Source: Stictocephala bisonia
Lineage: Eukaryota; Arthropoda; Insecta; Hemiptera; Membracidae
Direction: 5' to 3'
Assembly (NCBI GenBank): GCA_035578905.1
Contig: JAQJVL010000175.1
Coordinates: forward strand, 347,001-411,000
DNA length: 64,000 bases
The notes below the pieces were generated by a model, which saw only the letters and a list, made by a program, of their open reading frames with translations, had not been told where the DNA came from and ran no database searches. The stretch's first letter is position 1. Each line of letters begins with the position of its first letter. Positions 1-12,175 of this stretch are shown piece by piece. Both the position numbers and the translations under genes were made by a program.

Positions 1-350
1 CAACATATTATTAAAATACAGAAAATATAAAATTATGTGCAATTAAAATATGTTTTTAAAACAAATTTGAAACAAAAAACTACTTGATAAGTGAATATCA
101 AATCAACTAAACGAAACATTGTGAAATATCTCAGCCTACTTATGTATATTTCCATAGAGTGATTATTTTACGTTCTATTTATTTATCCCAACGTTCGGAT
201 GGCAAACTTGTTTGTAAAAAGTTTAATATTGGAATAAAAGACTCGTGGATTTTTTTAATGATCCGTTACTTTTTTTAACAAAGTTACGAACACACACAAG
301 GTTGAACAAAATATTACGTTCTTATTCGCGATAGTCAATGTATTGTAGAG
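1..350. other. AT-rich sequence before the satellite
   Basis: AT-rich DNA with no coding signal, repeat or RNA gene that I can recognise. Confidence 0.6.
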
Positions 351-2799
351 TGGGCTATCACTAGGATAGCGAACAATGTCCTACTAATCTATTAATTAAC
401 TACTTGATTGTTTTGTGATAGTTGGACTGCTATAACAATAAATACATAGTAATATTTAAAGTTAACTTCTGTCACTGCATTGAAAAATGTGACCATTGTT
501 GTACTGGCTGGTGGCCAGTAAGTGGCAATTACTGGGTTGAAAGATTGTCAGCTAGTCGGTTCAGAGTATCAATAGGAGAGCGCATAAGGTCCTACTAGTG
601 GCAGGTGGCCAGTAAGTGGCAATTACTAAGTTGAAAGATTGTCAGATAGTCGGTTTAGAGTATCAATAAGAGAGCGCATAAGGTCCTACTAGTGGCTGGT
701 GGCCAGTAAGTGGCAATTACTGGGTTGAAAGATTGTCTGCTAGTCGGTTTAGAGTATCAATAGGAGAGCGCATAAGGTTCTACTAGGGGCTGGTGGCCAG
801 TAAGTGGCAATTACTGAGTTGAAAGATTGTCAGCTAGTCGGTTCAGAGTATCACTAGGAGAGCGCATAAGGTCCTACTAGTGGCGGATGGCCAGTAAGTG
901 GCAATTACTGAGTTGAAAGATTGTCAGCTAGTCGGTTTAGAGTATCACTAGGAGAGCGCATAAGGTCCTACTAGTGGCTGGTGGCCAGTAAGTGGCAATT
1001 ATTGGGTTGAAAGATTGTCTGCTAGTCGGTTTAGAGTATCAATAGGAGAGCGCATAAGGTCCTACTAGTGGCTGGTGGCCAGTAAGTGGCAATTACTGGG
1101 TTGAAAGATTGTCTGCTAGTCGGTTTAGAGTATCAATAGGAGAGCGCATAAGGTCCTACTAGTGGCTGGTGGCCAGTAAGTGGCAATTACTGAGTTGAAA
1201 CATTGTCAGCTAGTCGGTTTAGAGTATCACTAGGAGAGCGTATAATGTCCTACTAGTGGCGGGTGGCCAGTAAGTGGCAATTACTGAGTTGAAAGATTGT
1301 CAGCTAGTCGGTTCAGAGTATCACTAGGAGAGCGCATAAGGTCCTACTAGTGGCGGATGGCCAGTAAGTGGCAATTACTGAGTTGAAAGATTGTCAGCTA
1401 GTCGGTTCAGAGTATCAATAGGAGAGCGCATAAGGTCCTACTAGTGGCTGGTGGCCAGTAAGTGGCAATTATTGGGTTGAAAGATTGTCTGCTAGTCGGT
1501 TTAGAGTATCAATAGGAGAGCGCATAAGGTCCTACTAGTGGCTGGTGGCCAGTAAGTGGCAATTACTGAGTTGAAAGATTGTCAGCTAGTCGGTTCAGAG
1601 TATCAATAGGAGAGCGCATAAGGTCCTACTAGTGGCTGGTGGCCAGTAAGTGGCAATTACTGGGTTGAAAGATTGTCAGCTAGTCGGTTTAGAGTATCAA
1701 TAAGAGAGCGCATAAGGTCCTACTAGTGGCTGGTGGCCAGTAAGTGGCAATTACTGAGTTGAAAGATTGTCAGCTAGTCGGTTTAGAGTATCACTAGGAG
1801 AGCGTATAATGTCCTACTAGTGGCGGGTGGCCAGTAAGTGGCAATTACTGAGTTGAAAGATTGTCAGCTAGTCGGTTTAGAGTATCACTAGGAGAGCGCA
1901 TAAGGTCCTACTAGTGGCTGGTGGCCAGTAAGTGGCAATTACTGAGTTGAAAGATTGTCAGCTAGTCGGTTTAGAGTATCACTAGGATAGCGAACAATGT
2001 CCTACTAGTGGCTGGTGGCCAGTAAGTGGCAATTACTGAGTTGAAAGATTGTCAGCTAGTCGGTTTAGAGTATCACTAGGAGAGCGCATAAGGTCCTACT
2101 AGTGGCTGGTGGCCAGTAAGTGGCAATTACTGAGTTGAAAGATTGTCAGCTAGTCGGTTTAGAGTATCACTAGGAGAGCGCATAAGGTCCTACTAGTGGC
2201 TGGTGGCCAGTAAGTGGCAATTACTGAGTTGAAAGATTGTCAGCTAATCGGATCGGTTTAGAGTATCACTAGGAGAGCGAATAAGGTCCTACTAGTGGCT
2301 GGTGGCCAGTAAGTGGCAATTACTGAGTTGAAAGATTGTCAGCTAGTCGGTTTAGAGTATCACTAGGAGAGCGCATAAGTTCCTACTAGTGGCTGGTGGC
2401 CAGTAAGTGGCAATTACTGAGTTGAAAGATTGTCAGCTAGTCGGTTTAGAGTATCAATAGGAGAGCGCATAAGGTCCTACTTGTTGCAGGTGGCCAGTAA
2501 GTGGCAATTACTGAGTTGAAAGATTGTCAGCTAGTCGGTTTAGAGTATCACTAGGAGAGCGCATAAGTTCCTACTAGTGGCTGGTGGCCAGTAAGTGGCA
2601 ATTACTGAGTTGAAAGATTGTCAGCTAGTCGGTGTAGATTATCACTAGGAGAGTTCATAAGTTCCTACTAGTGGCTGGTGGCCAGTAAGTGGCAAGTACT
2701 GAGTTGAAAGATTGTCAGCTAGTCGGTGTATAGTATCACTAGGAGAGCGCATAAGTTCCTACTAGTGGCTGGTGGCCAGTAAGTGGCAATTACTGAGTT
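351..2799 (+). repeat. 94-bp satellite array, about 25 copies
   Basis: Successive copies of GGTGGCCAGTAAGTGGCAAT recur every 94 bases. The unit continues through GAGTTGAAAGATTGTC, CTAGTCGGTTTAGAGTATCA and GCGCATAAGGTCCTACTAG. Copies differ at scattered positions (for example TAGGAGAGC versus TAAGAGAGC), so the array is not newly amplified. A first partial unit (351-376) is separated from the rest by about 128 bases of unrelated sequence. Stray pieces of the same unit recur at 4024-4076 and 7182-7245, showing that the array once extended further right. Confidence 0.95.
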
Positions 2800-4022
2800 G
2801 TTCTACATACTTGCGAACTAACTAAAGTTTTATGGAGTGGATGGGGAATCAATCCACATTGTCAAATCGTATTTGAGTGGTAGAAAGCAGTATGTTTCTG
2901 CAAGAGGGCGAAATTCAAAAGTATTAAGTGTTGGTCTGGGGGGTCCACAGGGCCCTGTTCTGAGGAATCTCTTTTTCACAGTCATGATAAATGATCTGCA
3001 TTATCCCTTAACACCCGATCTATTATTTATGCAGATGATGTAACTCTACTGGCTTCACACAACAACTTAGAATTTCTCAATACATTAATGATAGATTCAC
3101 ATAATAGAGCTATTAATTGGTTTTCATCCGACAGACTACATTGCAACACAGAAAAGACACAGAAAATTATTTATTTCTGTCAAAAAATGAAGATGCTAAT
3201 TCTGTTAAATTACTAGGTTTTCATTTAGACAATAAGTTGAATTTGCAAACACTTACTGATACAATTTGTAAAAAAATAAGTCGTGTAAATTATTTCGTTC
3301 GGAAACCTAGAAACATTTTAGATGATAATTATTTTAGAACAGTGTATTTTAGTTTTTTTTTCAATCACACATTTCCTATGGATTGTTAATATGGGGCCAC
3401 TCTTGTCATGTACTTGACATTTTATTAAAAATAAAAGATTATTAGACATTTGTGTATAGATCTCTGTCGACCTCTTTTCAACAAATTAAAAATGCCCACT
3501 GTTTATAGCCTGTACATACTGTATTCCAAGTATTACTCTACACTAAAGCTAGTTTGAACAGTTTAAATATTTGACAAGACATCAATAGTCACAATACCCA
3601 CTACAACAATATGATTAACATTCCAAAGCATAGACTTACTAAAACTTCAAATTCTTAGAAAGTCATTGGAATTAAATTTTTCAATAAAATACCACAATCA
3701 GCTCGGAAGTTTATTGAATTAAATATTTTGTTGGTATAAATGGCTAATTGATATTCCTTTTTATTGTATTCAAAAAGTTTAGAACATAACCCTAATAACT
3801 AACTACTGTACTACTATTTCAGACAAGCTTGTTTCCAGTGAATAGTGTTATATAAAGCTAAAGTATGCTGTAATTATAAACTGTTATTAAAACAAATAGT
3901 ATAATATATAATTAAGATGCATGTGATTGTAATATACCATAAAGTAATTTATAACTATTACATTGACAATTCCTATTTCAATGTAAATATTGATCAATGG
4001 AAATAAACTATTTTATATGATT
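2800..4022 (+). pseudogene. Degenerate non-LTR retrotransposon fragment (reverse transcriptase) inserted in the satellite
   Basis: Plus-strand frames read VKSYLSGRKQYV, then GGPQGPVLRNLFF (a worn PQGSVLGPLLF motif), MINDL, then VKLLGFHLDNKLN and a remnant of the post-catalytic region (KKISRVNYFVRK). This order is typical of the C-terminal part of LINE reverse transcriptases. The YADD core is frameshifted and stops are frequent, so it is a dead copy, and it lacks ORF1 and the endonuclease. It sits inside one satellite unit: GAGTTG precedes it and GTTGAAAG follows it, leaving a 4-base GTTG direct repeat. The clade (Jockey or CR1-like) cannot be settled by eye. Confidence 0.8.
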
Positions 4023-4023
4023 T

Positions 4024-4076
4024 GTTGAAAGATTGTCAGCTAGTCGGTGTAGAGCATCACTTGACTAGCGCACAAT
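4024..4076 (+). repeat. Satellite fragment between two insertions
   Basis: Half of a 94-bp unit (TTGAAAGATTGTCAGCTAGT through AGCGCACAA) is preserved here. It completes the unit interrupted at 2799 and is itself broken at about 4077. Confidence 0.9.
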
Positions 4077-4389
4077 GAAATGAAAAATCTATTTATTCTT
4101 TAATAACATATAAACAAAAAGACATTACAAAAATACATTCCCCATGTGGGCGGCTGCCTGTGTGTGGGGAAACAGATGGATGTAGTCGGCCACTGCCACT
4201 AACTAAAACTAACATAAAGAACAATATAAACTTAAACTAGGTTCAATATAAAAGAATATCAAATATATGCATGCACATAAAAAGAGACAAATAATCAATT
4301 AATATTGCATAAGGTGCTATCATTCGCAGACTTCACAACCACTCACCTACCATGCAAACACGCATTCACAGTCACATTTGCACACTCTT

Positions 4390-5880
4390 CTTTGACACAG
4401 GTAATTGTAACACCTATTTATAAAACTAGATCAAAGTGACTATGTAAACTACAGACCTATTTTCATCACGTCATCCTTATCTAAAGTGTTGGAGAAACTC
4501 ATGCTCAATCGTCTTCTGCCTAAATTGTCAACAAATAAGATTGTAATTCCAGCACAGTTTGGTTTCAGACCAGGCCTGTCAACTGTTGATGCCATGTACA
4601 ACTTTATATCACAAATTGTCATGCATTTGGACAGTAGAAAGCATATTATTGGATCTGAGTCGAGCTTTTGACTTGGTCAACCATAAACTTCTTTTGGGAA
4701 AACTGGAGATTGCGGGCATTAGGGGTGTTGCCCTTGACTGGTTTTATTATTTTTTGTAAGTTGCCATCAGATTGTGAAGATTCCATAATTGTATAATTTT
4801 GGATTCATGAGAAGTCAGTTATCAGAATCAGAACGGAAACCAATTCTTACTGGGTCCCCCAGGGTTCCATATTGGGACCAGTTTTATTTTTGATTTTTAT
4901 TTATGACATCCCCAGCAGTGTGAACCATGCCAACGTATGTATATATGCGTATGACACCTCTTTATTAGTATCTAATCAGCAGCAGAAATATATGTTTTTT
5001 TTTAAATGTTAGCGCTTTGTTACAGTGGTTTACAACTAATCAACTTGTTGCCAATTAACAAAAGACTAAAGTGGTTAGATTCCACATCCGTTCTTTTGAC
5101 TCCAACATAGATCACAATTTCATTATAGGTGACTCTGAGATAACGCCAAGATCAGAGGTTGGATTCCTAGACTTGGTAATTGACAGCAAGCTTGTTTTCT
5201 CAAGCCACACTACCTTGGTGTCTAGCAGAATTAGCAAGGAGCTATTTATTCTACGAAGACTATAGCTTGCTTTACAGATAGGCGGGTCCTGCTATCAGCG
5301 TACTACGGGTGTGTATACCCCCACTTGGCTTAAGCGGTGGCAATGTGGGGAGCTCAAAGTTTAAGTAATCTACACATTTTTACATTACAAAAGAAAAAAA
5401 TCATTTGTGGCCTCTATGCTAAGGAATCCTGTAGAACACCTTCCGCATGAACAATCTGTTAACATTCCCATCGATCTATATTTTAGAATCAGTCACCTTT
5501 TTAAAAAGATATTTTCATCTGTTTACTAACTCTGAATTATATGAAATACACTCTTACTTACTTCGAAATTATGACTATTTAGATATTCCACGTCACCAAT
5601 TATCTTTTTTTTTCTTTTTCAGAAAAAAATCCAGTTTAATTGCATTAAACTGGACAGTGCTCTGCCTCCGTATTTAAAGTCAATTGTCGATTTAAACAGA
5701 TTCAAAAAAAACTTAAGAGCATTTTTGATATAGGGTGAATACTATTGCATCCAAGACTTTTTATGTAAATGACTTGATTTGTTCCTTGTATTACTTAGAC
5801 TAAGACTTGTTGTATAAACTATGTTTTGTTGACTATTGCCTATGACAATGTTTGTTTTTTGGTGAATAAAAATTTGAATC
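4390..5880 (+). pseudogene. Degenerate LINE reverse transcriptase, plus strand
   Basis: Frame-shifting plus-strand pieces give NYRPIFITSSLSKVLEKLML, then AQFGFRPGLSTVDAM, then LLDLSRAFDLVNHKLLLGKL, then WVPQGSILGPVLFLIFIYDI and YAYDTSLL (a decayed YADDT). These are consecutive motifs of a non-LTR reverse transcriptase. A 3' tail near 5868 reads AATAAAAATTTGAATCTGAC. Many stops and frameshifts mark it as an ancient copy. It lies within the segment inserted between satellite pieces at 4076 and 7182. Confidence 0.85.
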
Positions 5881-5887
5881 TGACTCC

Positions 5888-5952
5888 TACCACACACACA
5901 CACACAGAAACACCCTAACAAAAGCACGCAATACACACACACACACACACAA
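5888..5952. repeat. (CA)n microsatellite, interrupted
   Basis: Two CA dinucleotide runs (about 5889-5907 and 5932-5951) sit next to the 3' end of the plus-strand LINE. Such tracts often grow from LINE tails. Confidence 0.85.
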
Positions 5953-6049
5953 ACACGACGCAGTCACGCACATATAGGGGAAAAACAAAACAAAAAGAGC
6001 ACATACACGCATCAAACAAACTACATCTACATTCCCCATCGTTCAGAAT

Positions 6050-7178
6050 ATGGGCTGTTTTGCGAGAAACTTATATGTAGGAAGAACGAAAGTAACTTTT
6101 AATTTCTACTCTACCAACTTCAACAATCCACTGGTTGACAGATGTTTTATAAACATTTATCCTACATGGTGGAGGATTCTTGATGTGTCCAGGAGCTGTA
6201 GAATAAACGATATTTGCGAAATGAGATGATGTGGTCGTTATTGTTTGAACCAATCGAGGTGCATTGATTCCAAGATTTGTAGAGGTATGGGTTAAATATG
6301 AGAGTTGAATCTGATTGAACATGTTGTTTTTATTTTTGAAAGCGTACATCAATAAACTTCTGATGTACAGTTGGAATAAATTTGGAACTTTGAATTCATC
6401 AAACAGTAAGTCCGTTGGGAAATGTCTACTTCTTGTAATGCTTCTTTAATTTTTGTCTTCTGGGTTATTTCAAGGAGTGAAAGAATAGTTTTAAAGCATC
6501 CACCCCAAGCTATAATTCCATATTGAAGCTAAGACTATATTTAGGCATAATATACAGTTTTTCGTAAATCCGTTTCAAGTACTCTATTAAGATAGGAAAA
6601 GATAAATATGAATTTCCGGAGTTTATTCCTGAGATAGTTTATATGACCACCTCATGCGGCTATCGGAAACAATGCCCAAATATTCACATTCATTAATGAG
6701 CTCCACGCGTTACCACGTCACACAATCACGCTGTCCTCCACATGTATGCAGGCGCAGATTGTAATCTACTGTATCGCAGTCGGCTCCTAAGGAAATAGGC
6801 AAACGTTTTGTTTTAGAAATATTAACAGTGAGCCAACATTGATCAAACCAACGCTTGACAGTGAGCAGACCGCGCTCCGCCAATCCAAAAGCCTCCCTCC
6901 AGCTGTCGCCTTCAAACAAAATGGCAGTATCGTCGGCATAAAGAAATATTTGGCCCCCAGCTAAATGTATTTTACCTACATTATTTACAAATATTAAGAA
7001 CAAGAGAGGACCTAATGAACTTCTTTGTAAAACACCGTACTCAATTAAAACTAAATTGGTCATAAATTGATACTGTCTGATACCGATCACTGAGATAGCT
7101 TCGAAACCAATTTAATGCTGTACCCCATACCCCTATGCATTCAAGTTTTTCGATCAACAAACCCCCTGTCCACACTTT
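6050..7178 (-). pseudogene. Degenerate LINE reverse transcriptase, minus strand
   Basis: On the minus strand the frame ending at 6710 contains LQRSSLGPLLFLIFVNNVG, FLYADDTAILFEG (an intact YADD catalytic motif) and WLTVNISKTK. Downstream frames give LIQYGIIAWGG and other C-terminal LINE-like pieces. Stops and frameshifts separate the parts. The orientation is opposite to the neighbouring LINE at 4390-5880, so this is a separate insertion. The 5' end (right side) stops next to a satellite fragment at 7182, consistent with 5' truncation at integration. Confidence 0.85.
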
Positions 7179-7181
7179 GTT

Positions 7182-7245
7182 AAGGTCCTACTAGTGACGG
7201 GTGGCCAGTAAGTGGCGATTACTGAGTTGAAAGATTGTCAGCTAG
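7182..7245 (+). repeat. Terminal satellite fragment
   Basis: AAGGTCCTACTAGTG through GATTGTCAGCTAG matches the 94-bp unit. It continues from where 4024-4076 stops, so about 3.1 kb of LINE-containing DNA was inserted between them. Confidence 0.9.
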
Positions 7246-8744
7246 CCTTAAGGGGCATTTTCCCTTCACTAAAAACGCAAAAAGATTTGGTTCGAAATAA
7301 TTACCGAATTGCAACACTTGAAGTATCATTTTATAGGTGAAGACCTGTTATAGTGAACCATAAGTTGATTTTTATAACAAATTGAGTATTTTTATTATTT
7401 ATTTATTTTCTTTTTAAATATGTTAAACTTTAAACGCCATTCTTGGCGATTTTTAATTAAAACACTCATAATATCGACTTATGGTCAAATATTATGAACC
7501 TTTGATAATCATATTGTGATCACCATAAATCTTTATAATAATAAACACGAACATACAGTTGAAATAGAACAACATGTTTTAGCTTGATGACAGTAAGTTT
7601 GTGTGTCTACTATAGTGATGTCGACTTCCCAGCGGGAGCTTTGCAGTTTGGGAACAGCCATCCCCGAACCGATCAAAGATATATCTGAAGTGACGCTTAC
7701 TGTCCACCTCAAATGGACGGTGCTGCATTGTGTGTACAGTATTAAGTGTAATGGTGGTTTACTATGTTTGGCATGTTGATACTTGAGGTATTTAGGGAAT
7801 ATGGTGTACACAAGTTATTGTATTTGTGAATCAATAGAAGGTTTCAAATGCAGAGGAAGGAATTCTTCAACTTATTACAATACCGAGAGTGCTTGTAGTC
7901 ACTAGTTCACAATTTGTGTTAGTCTTACCTTAGATAATTTTTTGTGTGAGGAACTGGAAAATGATGCTTTATTGCATTCTCTTACACTAAACTAAACTCC
8001 AAACCCAGATTGTCTTGACTTATTTCAGTTTTGGTCTAGTTGTTTCACACTATTGTGCTAATAAGGAGAGCAAATTATCATTACTTTTATCTAATCTGCT
8101 CATTTGGCCTTACTTCAGATGTAAACGGTTTATACCTCATTACTGTCTTTTCTTTCTTGAATGATGGTAATACTTAATATTTATTTTGGGAGGGAGGGGG
8201 GATCTGTTTACACTACAGCCCTTCAGTCAGTACATAATGCACTGCCACTGTGATATTATAGTAAGAAAATATATTAATAAAACGTCTTTCGTCAAACCTT
8301 TAAAAACTAAAATGTTTTTTCTACCAAACTGATTTCAGAGTTATTTTGTTTATTTTTCGCCATTCTTATTTATCTATTAATTTCCCCTGTCAAGTGTCTT
8401 TTCAGATAAAAACATTCTGAAATTGTAATAGTTTATTAATGAGTTACGTTGCCATTTTATTTCTGATATAAATCAACAAATCAGCTAACCAACAAAAATT
8501 AAATTTTATTCGATCAGTTAATGGCACTTTGTTTTAAATTCGAACAAAACTATTTGTATATATATGAAAAAAATAAAATAGGTTCGTGCAAATTCTTAGT
8601 TGGCCAACCAAATGAAATTACGTTTTGGAAAGACCCAATAACAATCTTTCGGCTGCACATTTTACATTTCGTGTATTTATATGAGTGAGGTAGTAGTTAG
8701 TATCCATCCTTTAAGAGACGGAGTGTAGTTACAAATGGACGACG
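7246..8744. other. Unassigned AT-rich DNA
   Basis: There is no recognisable gene. Around 7618-7760 composition is less AT-rich and both strands are open for 45-90 codons, but no motif or splice-supported exon is evident. Confidence 0.5.
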
Positions 8745-9730
8745 CTAGCAGCTGTTCTGACGTTTGGCACAATTGCAAAGAATCATACATGTATCCATAG
8801 ATCTCAACCTACGCCATCTCTTGTAGGTGTGATTGTGAGAGGTGGGCTAGTATCTCCTGTAGTTGTACCATAGTTTCCCCGGTATACCGAGGTCAACTGA
8901 GCACGACGATCCTGCAGATGTGCTGACGTTTGGCACAACTGCAAAGAATCATACATGTATCCATAGATCTCAACCTACGCCATCTCTTGTAGGTGTGATT
9001 GTGAGAGGTGGGCTAGTATCTCCTGTAGTTGTACCATAGTTTCCCCGGTATACCGAGGTCAACTGAGCACGACCCTAGCAGATGTTCTGACGTTTGGCAC
9101 AACTGCAAGGAATCATATACGTATCCATAGATCTCAACCTACGCCATCTCTTGTAGGTGTGATTGTGAGAGGTGGGCTAGTATCTACTGTAGTTGTACCA
9201 TAGTTTCTCCGGTATACCGAGGTCAACTGAGCACGACCCTAGCAGATGTTCTGACGTTTGGCACAACTGCAAGGAATCATATACGTATCCATAGATCTCA
9301 ACCTACGCCATCTCTTGTAGGTGTGATTGTGAGAGGTGGGCTAGTATCTCCTGTAGTTGTACCATAGTTTCCCCGGTATACCGAGGTCAACTGAGCACGA
9401 CCCTAGCAGATGTTCTGACGTTTGGCACAACTGCAAGGAATCATAAATGTATCCATAGATCTCAATCTACGCCATCTCTTGTAGGTGTGATTGTGAGGGC
9501 TAGGCTAGTATCTACTGTAGTTGTATCATAGTTTCCCCGGTATACCGAGGTCAACTGAGCACGACGATCCTGCAGCTGTTCTGACGTTTTGCACAACTGC
9601 AAGGAAACGTATATGTATCCATAGATCTCAACCTACGCCATATCTTGTAGGTGTGATTGTGAGGGCTGGGCTAGTATCTACTGTAGTTGTATCATAGTTT
9701 CCCCGGTAACTGAGCACGGTGATCCTGCAG
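8745..9730 (+). repeat. 164-166-bp tandem repeat, six copies
   Basis: GACGTTTGGCACAA recurs at 164-166 base spacing (8759, 8925, 9089, 9253, 9417, 9583). Each unit carries ATCTCAACCTACGCCATCTC, TTGTAGGTGTGATTGTGAG and CCCCGGTATACCGAGGTCAA. The GGTATACC core is palindromic. The last copy is shortened by loss of part of that core. Confidence 0.93.
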
Positions 9731-10040
9731 CTTACATTTTTATGTTGAAGATCAAATACTTCACACAATGTGTGAAACAATTTTATTCTCCTACAGACTT
9801 CTCCACATTTTTGAAGTCTAAATAGTTGCTGTTTACCTCACCTTTAAGGGAAGTTTACGGGACAAGTTATAACGATATGATTGTTACAACGTCGTTTACA
9901 ATTTGTGCCAAAATTGGACAAGAATTTAAACGTTTCGACTTTCCTTCAACCAAGTCCTACTTTCCTGTTCAACTCAACTTTAGATCAAGATGGCAAATTT
10001 TTGTTGTGTCTATTTACGCTATCCGTTTATAACAATTTCT

Positions 10041-10412
10041 GGATCTTTTCCGTTATACGTATACCACTATTTAATGTCGGATCTTTTCCGTTATGTGTCA
10101 GCCATCCCAAAATATTTCCATATACATCGCGCCGCGGCAGTTCTGGTTAGGTTAGGTTAGCATAGCCTATTGTAGAATGTTTTTACAAATTACAGGTTCA
10201 TTCTACAATATAATAACCTAACCTAACAATAACTGCCGCGGCGCGATGTATATGGGCGGCCTCGATGTATTGGGATTCTAAAGGTTGAAAATGAGGAAAA
10301 CATGTTTTAAATCAATAAATTGAATACCGTGTTCCGTTATTTATACCAAACAATGGTTAAAATGTATTATTCAATATATTTAAATAGTGGTATACGTATA
10401 ACGGAAAAGATC
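10041..10412. mobile_element. Fold-back MITE with 34-bp inverted ends and an 8-bp duplication
   Basis: The left end (10041-10074) begins GGATCTTTTCCGTTATACGT and the right end (10379-10412) is its inverted copy. Both flanks carry CAATTTCT as an 8-base direct repeat, the size made by hAT, P and related transposases. Inside, a second inverted pair (10120-10143 and 10232-10255, CGCGCCGCGGCAGTT core) surrounds short GGTTAGGTTAGG tracts in opposite orientation. There is no coding capacity. It looks like a non-autonomous element with a nested palindrome. Confidence 0.8.
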
Positions 10413-12175
10413 CCAATTTCTTATAAACATTCATTTTAATCTCACACAAACAAGGATAACTTTTGTATAGTTCTATGAAGTATCTAAAAAACTCGTTCTT
10501 TGAAGTTATTTTCGTCTTGAACAGTTCTATGAAGAAATGTTCCTCGGATCAGTCATAGCAATTACAAAAATTAAAATATAAGCAACATGTTTAAACTGAA
10601 TAAAGAAAAAACGATTTCAATAGTAAATGAAAGAGCAATGTAGAATAGAATCACACATCTAAAAAATAAATCATTCTAATACATTACAAATTACACAGTT
10701 AATATAGGCTCTCCAACAAAACAACGAAAGGGAGTTTCGGTTGGCTCACTCGGGCTCGGAAACTGTCCCGGCGGCCAGAGCCGTGTGACGTCACTGCAGT
10801 AACGACTGCACTGCTTCTGTGCTCTCGCCCGCCGCTCTCGGTGTGACAGCACTGCACTAATCGCTATTTGCTTTACATTTGCAATGCATGCGATTGCAAA
10901 CCAAGATGGCGGATGTGTAGTGAACCTGCGTTGCTCAGTCCTGATAATTGTGATTGTAACCGTAAGTTTTTCCGATTGAAACACAACTGGACACTTGAAA
11001 ACACGTTTCAAAACAATTAACCCTGGGAACGAACTAACCTTATTACTTAACTAACGTCCTAATAATAAAAATAACAAGGCAAATATATGTTTGTGTTCAC
11101 ATAACCATACTAACTCTGAAAGTTCAACTGGAGTTAGATGGATTGTTTATAAGTGCTAATAAGAATATAAGACACTTGAAGATGTATTGAACTTGACAGA
11201 TGAAATATTTTCTGAAAAATCGAACATTTCTCTATTTTTTGTCACGCTCGTTTTGTATCACGATTTCTCAGGCTGAGAGGCCAAGATCTGTTTTAGCCTC
11301 TTGTGAATGGAGGTGGTCTGAGCCTACAGGTATTTCACAAAGACGCTATTTCTGTCTACATTCAGACCGCAGCGGAACGTGTGTGCAGGAATAGTAGACG
11401 GAACATCAGGGACATAATTAAAGTTGAATGACCATTGAGGGTGATTGGTGTAGGGCGGGGGTTAAGTTTCAACTCATAAAAAACTATTAACTAAATTTAC
11501 CAAGCGTATTTAAAATATCATGTTTGAGAAAAAAACTGCTTAAAAGAACCAACATTTTTTAACACTGTAGTTTCAATATTATATAACCTCTTAAATGTGC
11601 CATATTTTTTACAAATATTTCATCTTTTAGAAAATAATCGACGGTAGAAGCCTTATTATCCACTAAATTTTCAGTAAATATATTTCTTACCTATTGAATT
11701 TCTTTAATTTCTTTATTGAAAATGAAAAAATAAAGGACAACTTTTAAAGTTTATTTTTATACTTTTTATAATTGTATACGTTAACTTATAAATTGGATGA
11801 GTTAGATATGCAATCCCAACATGGCGGTTCGTATCTTAAACATTATAAGAGACATTTTGGTATTTTCAGTGTTTTAGAGCCTCGGCTATCATTCGAAAAA
11901 TTTGTCTTTTCTATTATCCTGCAAGTTCATCAAAGGGTTGAATGATGTGCAAGTAAACAGAAAATATAAGTACTGTTAAAAAATCAATTAATCTTGGATG
12001 CTCTAAAGCTAAAGCTTTACAGCAAATCAAATTAGTGTTCTTGCATTAAAGAGCTCTGAACTCGTCGTGAAACTCCTTAGAGATGATGAGCAGTGTAGAC
12101 GGGGACCTGTGGTTGGCAGTCGTTGGAGAGGTGGGGCAGGTCTCTAATTCAGACAGATTATAATCAACTGGCATT
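10413..12175. other. Receptor upstream region outside the noted motifs
   Basis: Apart from the GC-rich block at 10690-11020 and the CCAAT/CRE pair next to the start, I see AT-rich DNA with no coding signal. A less AT-rich patch at 11250-11460 could be 5' UTR or promoter but has no clear core element. Confidence 0.45.
10690..11020. promoter_or_regulatory. GC-rich CpG-containing island with CRE and YY1/Pho-like motifs
   Basis: A GC-rich block in AT-rich surroundings contains a perfect TGACGTCA (10786-10793) and AAGATGGCGG near 10903, the consensus recognised by YY1 and its insect homologue Pho. It lies 1.2-1.5 kb upstream of the first receptor exon, so it may be the core or proximal promoter. 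A 106-codon minus-strand open frame crosses it but resembles no protein I know. It could also be the promoter of a different transcript. Confidence 0.35.

Noticed and set aside
351..2799. A CRISPR array
   Set aside because: The units are contiguous 94-bp near-identical satellite copies without unique spacers, in eukaryotic DNA.
3351..3389. FPMDC, which resembles part of a receptor Cys-loop
   Set aside because: It lies far upstream of the receptor, inside the LINE C-terminal region (FFFNHTFPMDC corresponds to a decayed FFxSHxxYG-type LINE motif).
7533..7811. 92-codon minus-strand frame near 7.6 kb, and an overlapping plus-strand frame from 7618
   Set aside because: No recognisable domain and no splice-linked neighbours; coding on either strand is unsupported.
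10691..11011. 106-codon minus-strand frame in the GC-rich island
   Set aside because: High GC lowers stop frequency; the peptide shows no domain, and the region looks regulatory.
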